From contig OX463838.1 in assembly GCA_949825065.1 (NCBI GenBank), forward strand, positions 806,001 to 870,000: a stretch of DNA of 64,000 bases, in the 5' to 3' direction. The stretch comes from Odontocerum albicorne. Taxonomy: Eukaryota; Arthropoda; Insecta; Trichoptera; Odontoceridae. The position numbers and the translations under genes are program-made. The notes beneath the pieces are model-generated. The model did no database searches. It was not told the DNA's origin and saw only the letters and a list, made by a program, of their open reading frames with translations. Shown here one piece after another: positions 10,541 through 19,846 of this stretch (its first letter is position 1; each line of letters starts with the position of its first letter).

Positions 10541-11330
10541 AAAAACGGGCTATCATAGAGGCATCGTTGGGAAAAGACAGGTCCTAACCCTTTATATTGT
10601 GTTTGTTTGCTAAAACGAGCTATCATAGAGAGACATCGTTGGGAAGAGACAGGTCCTAGCCCTTTATATTGTGTTTGCAAAAACGGGATATCATAGAGGC
10701 ATCGTTGGGAAGAAGCAGGTCCTAACCCTTATATTGTGTTTGTTTGCTAAAACGAGCTATCATAGAGAGACATCGTTGGGAAGAGACAGGTCCTAGCCCT
10801 TTATATTGTGTTTGCAAAAACGGGATATCATAGAGGCATCGTTGGGAAGAAGCAGGTCCTAACCCTTTATATTGTGTTTGTTTGCTAAAACGGGATATCA
10901 TAGAGAGACATCGTTGGGAAGAGACAGGTCCTAACCCTTTATATTGTGTTTGTTTGCAAAAACGGGCCATCATAGAGAGGCATCGTTGGGAAGAGACAGG
11001 TACTAACCCTTTATATTGTGTTTGTTTGCTAAAACGGGCTATCAAAGAGAGACATCGTTGGGAAGAGACAGGTCGTAACCTTTTATATTGTGTTTGTTTG
11101 CAAAAACGGCCTATCATTGAGAGGCATCGTTGGGAAGAGACAGGTACTAACCCTTTATATTGTGTTTGTTTGCTAAAACGGGCTATCATAGAGAGACATC
11201 GTTGGGAAGAGACAGGTCGTAACCTTTTATATTGTGTTTGTTTGCTAAAACGGGCTATCATAGAGAGGCATCGTTGGGAAGAGACAGGTCGTAACCCTTT
11301 TTTATATTGTGTTTGTTTGCAAAAAAAATA
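10541..11330. repeat. 66-72-bp satellite, eleven copies
   Basis: The motif CATCGTTGGGAAGA recurs at 10562, 10634, 10700, 10771, 10837, 10909, 10981, 11053, 11125, 11197 and 11269. Spacings are 72, 66, 71, 66, then 72 throughout. Short units lack a TTTG and part of GAGA; in the first half long and short units alternate, pointing to duplication of a dimer. Long ORFs on both strands follow from 72 being a multiple of 3. Confidence 0.95.
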
Positions 11331-11357
11331 TAATGAAATTGCCACAAAGCTTTAAGC

Positions 11358-11705
11358 TTGTCAGGTTACACTATATGCCAAGATAATATACACTGCAGAA
11401 AAAATCAAATTATGATCAAAAGGTTCTTAGAGAAATTAAAGGTAGAAACTCATAACGTTGGAAGGGGGCGGGATAACGAAAGAGACATTCAAATTCAAAT
11501 GGTTATACAAATGGAAAGAGCGAAACATTCTACAATAGAATCTCGCGATATTGTATTACGCCGAAAACCGCACTGGAGACATGGTCCTGGAAGGCGCCCA
11601 AAATGGAAACTAAGTGATAAGATACCGAGCAAACAGGAAGAATTGTGGTCTCGAGCAAAAATAAAAGACGTATCATTGTGTTGTACTGATTTAGAGAAAA
11701 TGTAA
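11358..11705 (+). CDS. Unrecognised ORF, 115 codons
   Basis: I do not recognise this protein. It is hydrophilic and basic, with a Gly/Arg-rich patch (GRGRDNERD) and RRKPHWRHGPGRRPKWK near residues 68-84, and no signal peptide or membrane segment. It begins 20-30 bases after the satellite ends. A TTGTCAG that could serve as a splice acceptor lies near its start, and AATAAA follows the stop by about 25 bases, so a terminal exon is conceivable. It could equally be a chance ORF or a decayed transposon piece; the lysine/arginine-rich RRPKWK stretch does not settle it. Confidence 0.25.
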   Translation: MSGYTICQDNIHCRKNQIMIKRFLEKLKVETHNVGRGRDNERDIQIQMVIQMERAKHSTIESRDIVLRRKPHWRHGPGRRPKWKLSDKIPSKQEELWSRAKIKDVSLCCTDLEKM

Positions 11706-11884
11706 AATGAAACGATGTACCAAACGTCTTAATAAATTTTAAATAATATTAATGATATGTGACGTTTTGTGAACGCCTTCATCTGGAAGTCGCTTAATTC
11801 ATTTGTAAAAGTGCGAGAATGGGAAAATTGCAACTTTGTTTTACTTCAACTCGCGGTAACAATGTCTCTCAAACGCAAGTATTA

Positions 11885-12407
11885 CCTTGATCAAAAAGTT
11901 TTAGGACTTTATTCATAAAATCGAAAATACAAGTTTATTCATCAAAATCGATATGGTCCCATTCAAAGTACACCCCATCGACTGCAACGCACTTACGCCA
12001 GCGCTTGATCCAATCCTCGAAACACCGCTGGTACTCAATTTTCGGTATGTCCATCAGAGCCGTCTTCGATTTTTTCATGACATCCTCTCGGGTACTGTAA
12101 CGCGTTCCGCGAAGCGATTTTTTAAGTCGGTTGAACAGGAAAAAGTTGCAGGGAGCCAGATCAGGTGAATTCGAAGGCTGCTGGATATTAGTCGTGTTGT
12201 TTTTGGTCAAAAACTCGTGGAAATTATGTCTTTCGCGATTTCAACGCGGTCCTTTTTTTGGATGAAATTGAGGTATTTCGGCACCAGTTTTGCAGCGACA
12301 CGTCTGAGGCCCAAATCACTAACCAAAATGTCTTGAGCGGATCCATAAGCCAATCGGGTGACTGACAGCGCCACACGGTGGCCGGTGCTAAATCTTTTTG
12401 ATCAAGG
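11885..12407 (-). mobile_element. Mariner element, family C (deletion derivative)
   Basis: Termini CCTTGATCAAAAAGTTTTA and CTTTTTGATCAAGG are inverted, flanked by TA (11883-11884, 12408-12409). At 523 bp it keeps part of the second helix-turn-helix region and the C-terminus of the transposase and lacks the segment between. Confidence 0.8.
11935..12390 (-). pseudogene. Mariner transposase remnant, family C
   Basis: On the minus strand a piece like the end of the N-terminal domain (AAKLVPKYLNFIQKKDR) is followed directly by the C-terminal part: SPDLAPCNFFLFNRLKKSL and VDGVYFEWDHIDFDE with a stop at 11935. The third catalytic Asp of SPDLAPCD has become Asn, and the first two catalytic positions are deleted. 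Frame changes occur between the two parts. No activity possible. Confidence 0.7.
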
Positions 12408-12409
12408 TA

Positions 12410-12720
12410 GTATGTATGTAATGTAATGTAAAGGGATAAAACTCCCATAAGACAACCAGATCATTAGAAAAGTGCTCGTAACTTAGAATTGAAATTCATG
12501 ACATAACATCTGTATGGCACCGGCACAAAGAACTGTAACAATAGGTGGATGGCTGCTGCTTGATGTACGGAGAATTCAGCTCACGTTCAGAGGCGTAGAT
12601 CGGTGAAAAGGTAGCAGGGTGAAGAGATTCCTCTTAGGCAGGTGTTAGATGATCGCAAGTAAAACACAGTAGGCAGGGTGAACTGAGAAGTGATTTATTT
12701 TGGTTTTGACCTTTTTTTAT
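12410..12720. other. No recognisable feature
   Basis: Mixed-composition spacer; no homology recognised. Confidence 0.35.
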
Positions 12721-12721
12721 C

Positions 12722-12900
12722 CTGGCTAGTTTATTGCTATGTGGCAATCTCTTCCAACCAACCAGAAATATGTTTTTATAGGCCCTAAGTGAAAACCAGA
12801 CTGGAATCCTATTTTTTTTTAATCTGAGTTCCAGTTAAGATCGAACCCACAACCTCCAGATCAGCAGACAAGTGTCTTTCTACCAGGCCACGGAGGTCGT
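12722..12900 (-). mobile_element. tRNA-derived SINE, near full length
   Basis: On the minus strand: head GACCTCCGTGGCCTGGTAG, box B region GGGTTCGATC, body CCAGTCTGGTTTTCACTTAG, and the family tail GGTTGGTTGGAAGAGATTGC then CACATAGCAATAAAC. The order head-body-tail matches the copies at 19650, 46690 and 50141. Confidence 0.75.
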
Positions 12901-12924
12901 CACCCTTCTTATGTATGGTCAATC

Positions 12925-13195
12925 GCTCATCGCAAGCGCCTGTTTTCGCCACTGCCTGCCGTTTTTCGGAAGTTTTGCGCAAGCAGAGGCCGGCCGGCTT
13001 GTGATATAGTCTCGCGATGACCGTGCATAAGTCTCATTTCCGTTGCGGTCGCGACGCGGACCTCAAGAAACATAAATATACATCCAAAACCCAAATAATA
13101 TAACTACGAATTTATACATTTCAAACAAGAAAACAAATACACAATTGTTTTATGGTGACGCATACGTCCGATACATCTTCAGCTTTATTACCAAA
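12925..13195. repeat. Dispersed repeat shared with 16558-16790
   Basis: Blocks CGCAAGCGCCTGTTTTCGCC, GGCCGGC...GATA.TGTCTCGCG and GGTGACGCATACGTCCGATA occur in the same order in both places, each time just after a SINE head. It may be one composite repeat. Family unknown. Confidence 0.6.
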
Positions 13196-13282
13196 AGGGA
13201 TGTTACAAATTCCATTAACAGGAAGGGGAAATAATGCCTCCATTCTCGAATAACTGAGAATCCCCGATAGATTGTCTATAAT

Positions 13283-13550
13283 ATGACTTTACGAGACTTG
13301 CGATTCTTTAGGCACATTGCTCGAGGCCAAGCAGACAGTTTGAAGATGCTTGTGGTCACTGAAAGCGGGGAAGAACGTCGCGCAAGAGGAAGAGTCCAAA
13401 TGTGTTGGACTGACAAAGTGAGAGACGCAACAGGACTATCTTTAACAGCTGCTCTTCCAACTGAGGAGTACAGTGATGGATGAAAAGGAATCATCAGAGG
13501 CTGTCATGGCGTAACGACGATCAATCGTGAACTACACGACAGGATGATGA
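13283..13550 (+). pseudogene. RTE-like non-LTR retrotransposon 3' fragment
   Basis: Reads LRDLRFFRHIARGQADSLKM, then EERRARGRVQMCWTDKVRDA and a C-terminal block ending near ELHDRMMMN, the arrangement at the end of RTE-like ORFs (FFGHI...RGR...WTD). Open for only 66 codons before frame breaks. Confidence 0.6.
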
Positions 13551-15400
13551 TGAATACTAATAAAAATATAAATATTTTTCAAAATTAAACCTCAAAGGTT
13601 AAGAGCAGTAGTTTCAAAATAACGCTGAACATGGGCTGAATACATATTTTAATAGCATTTGAAGGGTCAAATACATACTTACATATTCTCGAGCTAATTT
13701 CCTCAGGCACGTGTACGAGCTTCGTTTGCCCAGTTTCTCTAAATAATTAAAAAGGTGACAAGGAAATTAGTTTCCAGAGAAAACTAAAGACGGATTTAAA
13801 AGAGTGATAAGAAGCACATAGCACATACCTTTTCTTTAATGGAGTATTCTCATTTGGATTTTTTTTTCATTTCGTTTTTTTATAATCCTTTCTGAATCAT
13901 TTCCAGTGAGAAATTTTCAAAAATCTTGAAAATTCGAAAAGTTATGAGGGTTTATAGTCGAGCGCGCCGGTCGAAAAATGACCTGGGCTTCGCAGCTTTC
14001 GGGTCGTCTATTGTTATGGCAGCAGCCTTATTTTCCAAGAATTCTCGTCCAATAGGATTTCTTGGAATGATGAATTGATATTTAGTTTGTCGGTTTTTTT
14101 TTTAACAAGTTTATATGGCCCTGGAATTGCTGATTAACAGTAAGTTGAAAATATTTACTTTAATTCGTGTAAAAATCGCACTTGAAACTTTAAACGCGTT
14201 TCCTGAAAAATCACTTTTTTTAAACTATTCCCGTAAGAACTCCAAAACTAATTAACCGATTTTAATTACTAAGTACTTATTCTCTTTGTTATATATCTCT
14301 CTATAGCCGGTACTAGAATTATTTCAATCTATTCATTTTTTCGATGTTTTTTCACTCTCTAAAGACAAAAAAAAATATTTTAATTTCAACAACCCGCCAT
14401 TTTTTTTTCTAATTATTTTTTTTAATTATTCAAGTACCGGCTATAGCCAACAAGTTTTCTGAATAAAACAGTTTTTTTTTAATTTTCAGACTTGTACAAC
14501 GACCACAATTACGTGCATAACATAACATAATGGATCCCCCCCCCCCCCCCAAATTTCTAGGCAGGAATCTTAGCAACACTTTAAGGGAATGAAGGCTGAA
14601 GAAGATCCTTCGGCTTACCTCATTTATTTGATCTCGCCATGAGTGTTATCTATTAGCACTGCTAAAATAGAGTAATTTAAAAAAAACATTAAGCTCACCG
14701 AATTTTTATTGTGCAAAATAAAAGTCTAACACGCACACCTACTTTATGCTCTTTCGGATTTCAAAACCTTTTCGATGGTTCAGCATCCATGACAGCTGAA
14801 GTTATATTATCGTTACACACTGTTAGTTATCTACGCTTCATTTGAAGCGTTCATGTCGCATTTCTATAAAGTATCGTATCGGCATTAACGAGACAGATTT
14901 AGACAGACGTGGAGAATGGATGGAGAAATCTCCGTGATGCGGTCCAGAGAAACTGGCATTCCGAGACATACACGGACCACATCATTCAGTCCGCAATTTA
15001 TAACCAGCGGCGTGGAAACACCTGACAACTGTTATCAGATAAGGCGGTACGCGTGGATTAACAAGAAATAGCTACTCGGGCTTATCAAGACCAGCTTAAC
15101 ACAGAGAGATCGACTAATCTAGGTTACGAAGACCAATGGGAGATCCACAGTCCCCACTTGATCGATAGCAATCTACATAGATTATCTAATAACAGTCATT
15201 TCGAAATTTGTCACACTTTGTCGTGTATTACGTAATTTGAAGCAGTTATTGTTGAACACGTATAGTCCAGTTACATTAGGAAAGCGCTTAAAAGTGTTTA
15301 AAAAAAAACATCACAGTTAAATTTCGTAGTTCAAAAAAAAAAAAAAAAAGAGGTATTGAATTTACCAAAAATAAGAAAATTAAAATCCTATCAATATTCC
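13551..15400. other. Mostly unrecognised stretch; small inverted repeat and poly-C tract
   Basis: No gene recognised. An inverted repeat has arms at 14301-14325 (CTATAGCCGGTACTAGAATT) and 14421-14446. A run of 15 C lies at 14536-14550 and a poly-A run near 15330-15348. Confidence 0.4.
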
Positions 15401-16492
15401 AACTCACCGAATATGTCTTCAATACATATGCAAATGCGGGGAAGCTCCAATTAAACAGGCCGCAGCCGATACCTTCCCATCCCTACACTCAGCACCTACA
15501 CCTGATCTTATAAACTTATGTATTTATTTCCCTGTTAAATGTTTTATGGTCGTCGCTGCTGTCTACGCTCTTCGGTCATCAGCCTACAGTCCCTCAGACG
15601 GTAGTGAAGTAAGAGATAATGAGCAAAGAAAGCTCACAAAGACTCGCCGTGCTACGTCTTTGCGCCTTCTTCACCGTCATCTACAGCATCGTCACCTCAT
15701 ATCTACCGTCTTCACCATCGTCGCCACACTGAGGCCCCCGGGATGAGCGGGAGGACGCCTAACCTGAACTGCGCCACCAGGGCCAGTGACATGAGCGCTC
15801 GAACGCCTTTGGATATAGTCACCACGCCCAACTATGGTTGATACAAATGAAGAGCAGAGATGCAGAGAGCGTAAAAATTATGGATAAATTCGTACACAAA
15901 ATACTTAATATATGTATACATACATAAATAACACAATCACACATACACGTATGACACAACAGTGGAAATGGTATTCCCTCAAATCACTGACAAAAGATCG
16001 ACGGTGCAGTAAAATGCACACGTTTTAAAAATTTAATATAAGCCAAAGGACTCGTTGCTTACTTGCTTTCAATATTCCAACAAGGATTTTTTTCTCATAA
16101 TATTGACGGGTCATTTCCAAAGGCAGGTTTTTTTTTTTCATAATATTGAGGGATGATTTATTTCCAAAGGCAAAAACATTGAAAACAATAAAAATTCAGG
16201 ATTAATCACAAAGAGACAAATCATTGCAAATGTTAGAATGTTTGCAGATCTCACACATTATGACGACTGCAAAATGGGGAGTTAAAAAGCAACGATTGCT
16301 TCGGAGGTAACTAAATGTCCAGACACTCAATGTTGAGAACCGAACCGGTATAATACGAGTATGATGGCGCAATATGACTCGACTCACAGATATAAATACA
16401 TCAAGGATGACCACGTCACTTTAGATGCCATACCTCCCTCATTACACGCTTTGTTTTCAATAAATAGATATATCTTACAACACATACATGAA
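15401..16492. other. Unassigned stretch
   Basis: About 15405-15490 matches part of the dispersed repeat at 4330-4545. An imperfect doublet (TTTTTTTCTCATAATATTGA and its near-copy) lies at 16085-16180. Otherwise nothing recognised. Confidence 0.35.
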
Positions 16493-16493
16493 G

Positions 16494-16555
16494 GACGACC
16501 TCCGTGTCCTAGTTGGTGAAACACATGTCTTCTAACCCAGAGGCTGTGGATATCA
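16494..16555 (+). mobile_element. tRNA-derived SINE head
   Basis: ACGACCTCCGTGTCCTAGTT, the box A region, then a decayed remainder without a good box B. Followed by the repeat at 16558. Confidence 0.5.
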
Positions 16556-16557
16556 CG

Positions 16558-16790
16558 GACGCTCATTGCAAGCGCCTGTTTTCGCCCGTGCATGCCGTGA
16601 TGACTTGCGAGATATCACAATTCTCGCAAGTTTTCGCATGCATGGGCCGGCCGACTTTTGATACTGTCTCGCGCGATGCCCCCCCGCAAAAGGAGCATTT
16701 CAGTTACGGTCGTGACACAGCACAGACCTCAACAAATACATCATATGTTTTGGGTGACGCATACGTCCGATACATTTTTAATTTTATATT
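16558..16790. repeat. Dispersed repeat shared with 12925-13195
   Basis: Carries the same ordered blocks as 12925-13195, with an extra GCATGCCGTGATGACTTGCG segment. Overlapping ORFs on both strands show no recognisable protein. Confidence 0.6.
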
Positions 16791-17465
16791 TATATTTTGT
16801 CTACTTAGAGAGATCATCATCAGAAGTATTATTGAACTGCAGATACAAGCTGGTAGATACTTTACTGTGAATGTTCGTGTCTTCATCTCTAAGGTGCGTC
16901 AACATCGCAATGACTGGAATAAATGTACTCACTACTAGGAAGTGCGAACGGGAACATCCCAACCAGGAAGAGTGACCGGGAACACGCCCGTAGCGTGGCA
17001 TGAGTCACCAGCCTCGCTGACAGCAATAGGGGCCCACAACGGAATCTCACGTACAGTACAGTTACACCTCGCTATAACGTAACTGACAAAAACATACTTC
17101 ACGTGGCAACACCAACTTGATTTCAATTAAGTTGACGCTGAAAATATTCGGACATTACTGAATGCCAGTGACACGATAATCCTCTCACAAATGAGGAACT
17201 ACAAGAAGTGACTGAAGAACATTTGAGATGAGATGACGCTAATTCTGATATCGATGCGGAGGAACCACCGGTTAACGTTTTAACAACAAAAATGATATCA
17301 GATTGTCTCAGTCGAGTGTCTCATCCGATTCTCAGTCGAGCGTCTCATCCGATTGTCTTAGTCGAGCGTCTCATCCGTTAGACGTTTTATAGTAAAATGA
17401 TTCTAATTTTGCGCGAAACTGTGAGTAAAATATTATAGTAACGTATTAAATGCTTTAAACTGTTA
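16791..17465. other. Unassigned stretch with short tandem repeat
   Basis: At about 17305-17380 the motif CAGTCGAG(C/T)GTCTCATCCGAT is repeated three times (about 28 bp apart). A short acidic reading just upstream resembles nothing I can name. No gene recognised. Confidence 0.35.
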
Positions 17466-17667
17466 GGCCTCGGCCACTCAGGTAGGAGCCTCACTTGGTG
17501 CTTAGAGCTACGCTACTAGGTGACTATAATAGTCACATAGCGTGGCGCGAAGCGTGCAATGTAGTCATTGCGATAGTATGGGGTGCGTTGGTTCGCTAGG
17601 ATATGTCACCTAGCTCGCAGCGTAGCTCTAAGCACCAAGCGAGGCTCCTTCCTGTGTGGCCGAAGCC
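17466..17667. mobile_element. Harbinger-type foldback MITE, copy 1 (202 bp)
   Basis: Ends GGCCTCGGCCACTCAGGTAG and its inverse CTGTGTGGCCGAAGCC, with TTA at 17463-17465 and 17668-17670, the 3-bp TWA duplication of PIF/Harbinger elements. The arms pair over most of the length. No MADF segment in this short copy. Confidence 0.8.
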
Positions 17668-17861
17668 TTACAGTACAATGTTACGTGATAATAATAAAAA
17701 AGCGATGCAATCGACACTTCATCGATTTTAATTTTTTAAAAAAAAGTTCCATTCACTTATATCCGTATTTTTTTAGATTTTTTATATTTATAATTATACT
17801 TGATGATACGTAGACTTGACTTCCAATTTGAATTTTTTCAGTCAAAAAGTTTTTACACAAA

Positions 17862-18060
17862 CATACCATCACGCCATCTCCCTATCACGGTAGGCAAAGA
17901 GGACAGAGAGACATCATTTCCTATCTCGACACACATCCTTAGTCTAGTCTACTTCCATTCTACACCTTCTCATAAAACTTCTGACTTTCAACGTTTCCTG
18001 CTTTAAGAAATCGGGTAAATCAGGTGGCATATAATAACGACGCATTTAAGCATAAAATAT
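17862..18060 (-). pseudogene. RTE-like 3' terminal fragment
   Basis: The minus strand carries the family's 3' end (TPT.K-like reading after a CVEIG.D block; plus-strand hallmark CGCCATCTCCCTATCACGG). Bases 18013-18060 are the inverse of 37445-37492, so both sites hold the same flanking repeat. Confidence 0.5.
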
Positions 18061-18075
18061 GCAATCCACCGTTAA

Positions 18076-18729
18076 CCCTACCTTCCCTGTGATGTGTAAC
18101 TAGTACACATTGCTTCTAAAAACTTTAATATCTCTATAAATATAATAAATACTGGGTTCAGATTTTAGGTATTCCTCTGTAATACATTTACGCATTGAAT
18201 GAAAAAATAATATTAATAATAATTAGCACTTATCGGCCACATCAAAGATATATTGTGAAAATTGGGAATAAATTCACCAATACAATAAAACGTGTGACGT
18301 AGGTATATTCATTCTAAAAAAAAACACTATGGGTGAGGAAGCGACGCTATTCACGTCTCACTCTCACTCTATTTCTGTATATGTGAACGCAAGAAATAGA
18401 ATGTCACTTCGGAGTTGTGTTTCTTCTTTCGAGGTATAAAATACACGAGGTTAGTCCGTCTCAGGTCTCAGTCGCTTTAGCGCATTAATCTGCGGTGGTA
18501 TTTTCGCCCGTTTTGTGAATGTCGGCCGATGTTTTTTTTTCATGTTTTCAGCAATTAAATTTCAATTATTATCACTTTTAACTTCAAATTTAATTAATTT
18601 AAGCGATTGGCTATGAATATTCTTAATTTGAATATTCTTAATTTTTCGATTTTAAATCGCTCATTTTTATATGTGTATTGAATACACAGCACCAGAACGG
18701 GTGTTTTTTTTAGCACAGAATAGGAAAGG
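18076..18729. mobile_element. piggyBac-type MITE, copy 1
   Basis: Bounded by TTAA (18072-18075 and 18730-18733), the invariant piggyBac target. The left end CCCTACCTTCCCTGTGATGT faces the right end ATAGGAAAGG. Copies at 43253-43756 and 62346-62941 share the interior, including GTGTAACTAGTACACATTGC and TTAATTTAAGCGATTGGC. Non-coding. Confidence 0.8.
18435..18474 (+). promoter_or_regulatory. Possible TATA/initiator core promoter inside the MITE
   Basis: TATAAAA at 18435 is followed 26-33 bases later by two arthropod initiator-like TCAG(G/T) motifs (18461, 18468). No ORF follows. Seen only in this copy, so it may be chance. Confidence 0.2.
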
Positions 18730-18744
18730 TTAATAATGCTTACA

Positions 18745-18835
18745 TACCATCATTCCATATCCCTGTCGGGGTAGACAGAGAGGACTGAGCACCAGACTTT
18801 CCTATCTTGACACACATCCTCAAGACTCTTTTCAT
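18745..18835 (-). pseudogene. RTE-like 3' terminal fragment
   Basis: Plus strand ATATCCCTGTCGGGGTAGAC, GACTTTCCTATCTTGACACA and CATCCTCAAGAC are the inverse of the RTE-like 3' end, as at 56235 and 61500. About 90 bp. Confidence 0.5.
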
Positions 18836-18937
18836 TTTAGTAATCTAACATTGTTGTTATCTCTTTCCTACTCTGTTAACGATAGTTCTGTTAACGTAAT
18901 ACTTTTGAGAAACGTATTCCTATCGCTAAACGAGGTA

Positions 18938-19356
18938 TAGTGGAACCTCGATTGTGGAACTTAATCCGTTCCATAAGACAATTCAAAAACCGATTAATTG
19001 GATTAGATTAATTCGTTCCAGACTCCCAAAAATACACAGCGCGGCAAAACAATAAATAAATAGATTCAATAAATTTTAATTTAACTGCATTTGACCTGTA
19101 CTGAGGCGAGCTGATGACATAAGTGGGTGGTGAGGCAGATGGAGAAGATGAGAGATGTTATTCTTTGGAAAGGAAGTGATCTTGCATAAAAACGTCAAGT
19201 GACAGTCCTTCTGGGGTTCTTTCTCACTAAAATTGTCCAATGAAGTTTTTTTTTTCCGAAGCGTGACATGGCATTGCCATTGAAAATGCACGTTCGAAGA
19301 CCAAATGAAAACAATATGTTCGAGATGAGAGACTTTCGAGAGCCGAGGTTTTACTG
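18938..19356. mobile_element. Tigger-type MITE
   Basis: Left end TAGTGGAACCTCGATTGTGG and right end GAGCCGAGGTTTTACTG are imperfect inverted repeats with TA on both sides (18936-18937, 19357-19358). CAGTRRAACCTCG termini are typical of Tigger/pogo elements. No transposase left. Confidence 0.65.
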
Positions 19357-19649
19357 TATTACTGTACCTATAATACAAACAAGCGTTGCATTGCGCCGAA
19401 CCACACTGTTTGTGACTTATTGTTAACAATATACTGTTATTGTATTGTATTGTATAATATTTTACATTGAATTCATTGTAACCATCATTAACATTGAAAT
19501 GTTTACAGATAGTAAGTACATACTAAAGCGAAATGTGACTCATATCAACAATTATAAACAATCGATCGTTTAACAAATAACTAATAATAACTTGGGCCTT
19601 GTCCCTTGTCTCCTGACCCCATTTCGACTTAATTGTATTGTATTCCACT

Positions 19650-19846
19650 TTCGTTGTATACAGTACGACCTGGCGGGTTTACTGTCATATGAAATATCCT
19701 CCAACCAACCAGAAAGATGTTAAAGAGGTCTTCAGTGAAAACCAGGCTGGAATCCTTTTTTTAAATAGTCGAGTTCCAACGGGAATTAAACCCACAACCC
19801 CCGGGTTAGCAGACAGTGGTCTTAACAACTGCGTCACGGAGGACAC
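19650..19846 (-). mobile_element. tRNA-derived SINE, founder of the adjoining satellite
   Basis: Minus-strand order: head TCCGTGACGCAGTTGTTAAG (box A region), CCCGGGGGTTGTGGGTTTAA with TTCCCGTTGG (box B region), body CCAGCCTGGTTTTCACTGAA, tail GGTTGGTTGGAGGATATTTC. Its head end (19798-19846) is continuous with the first unit of the 107-bp satellite. Confidence 0.75.

Noticed and set aside
10722..11355. ORFs of 207 (minus) and 157 (plus) codons
   Set aside because: They run through the 66-72-bp satellite and reflect its periodicity.
14536..14550. Poly-C tract as a regulatory site
   Set aside because: A simple homopolymer; nothing around it supports function.
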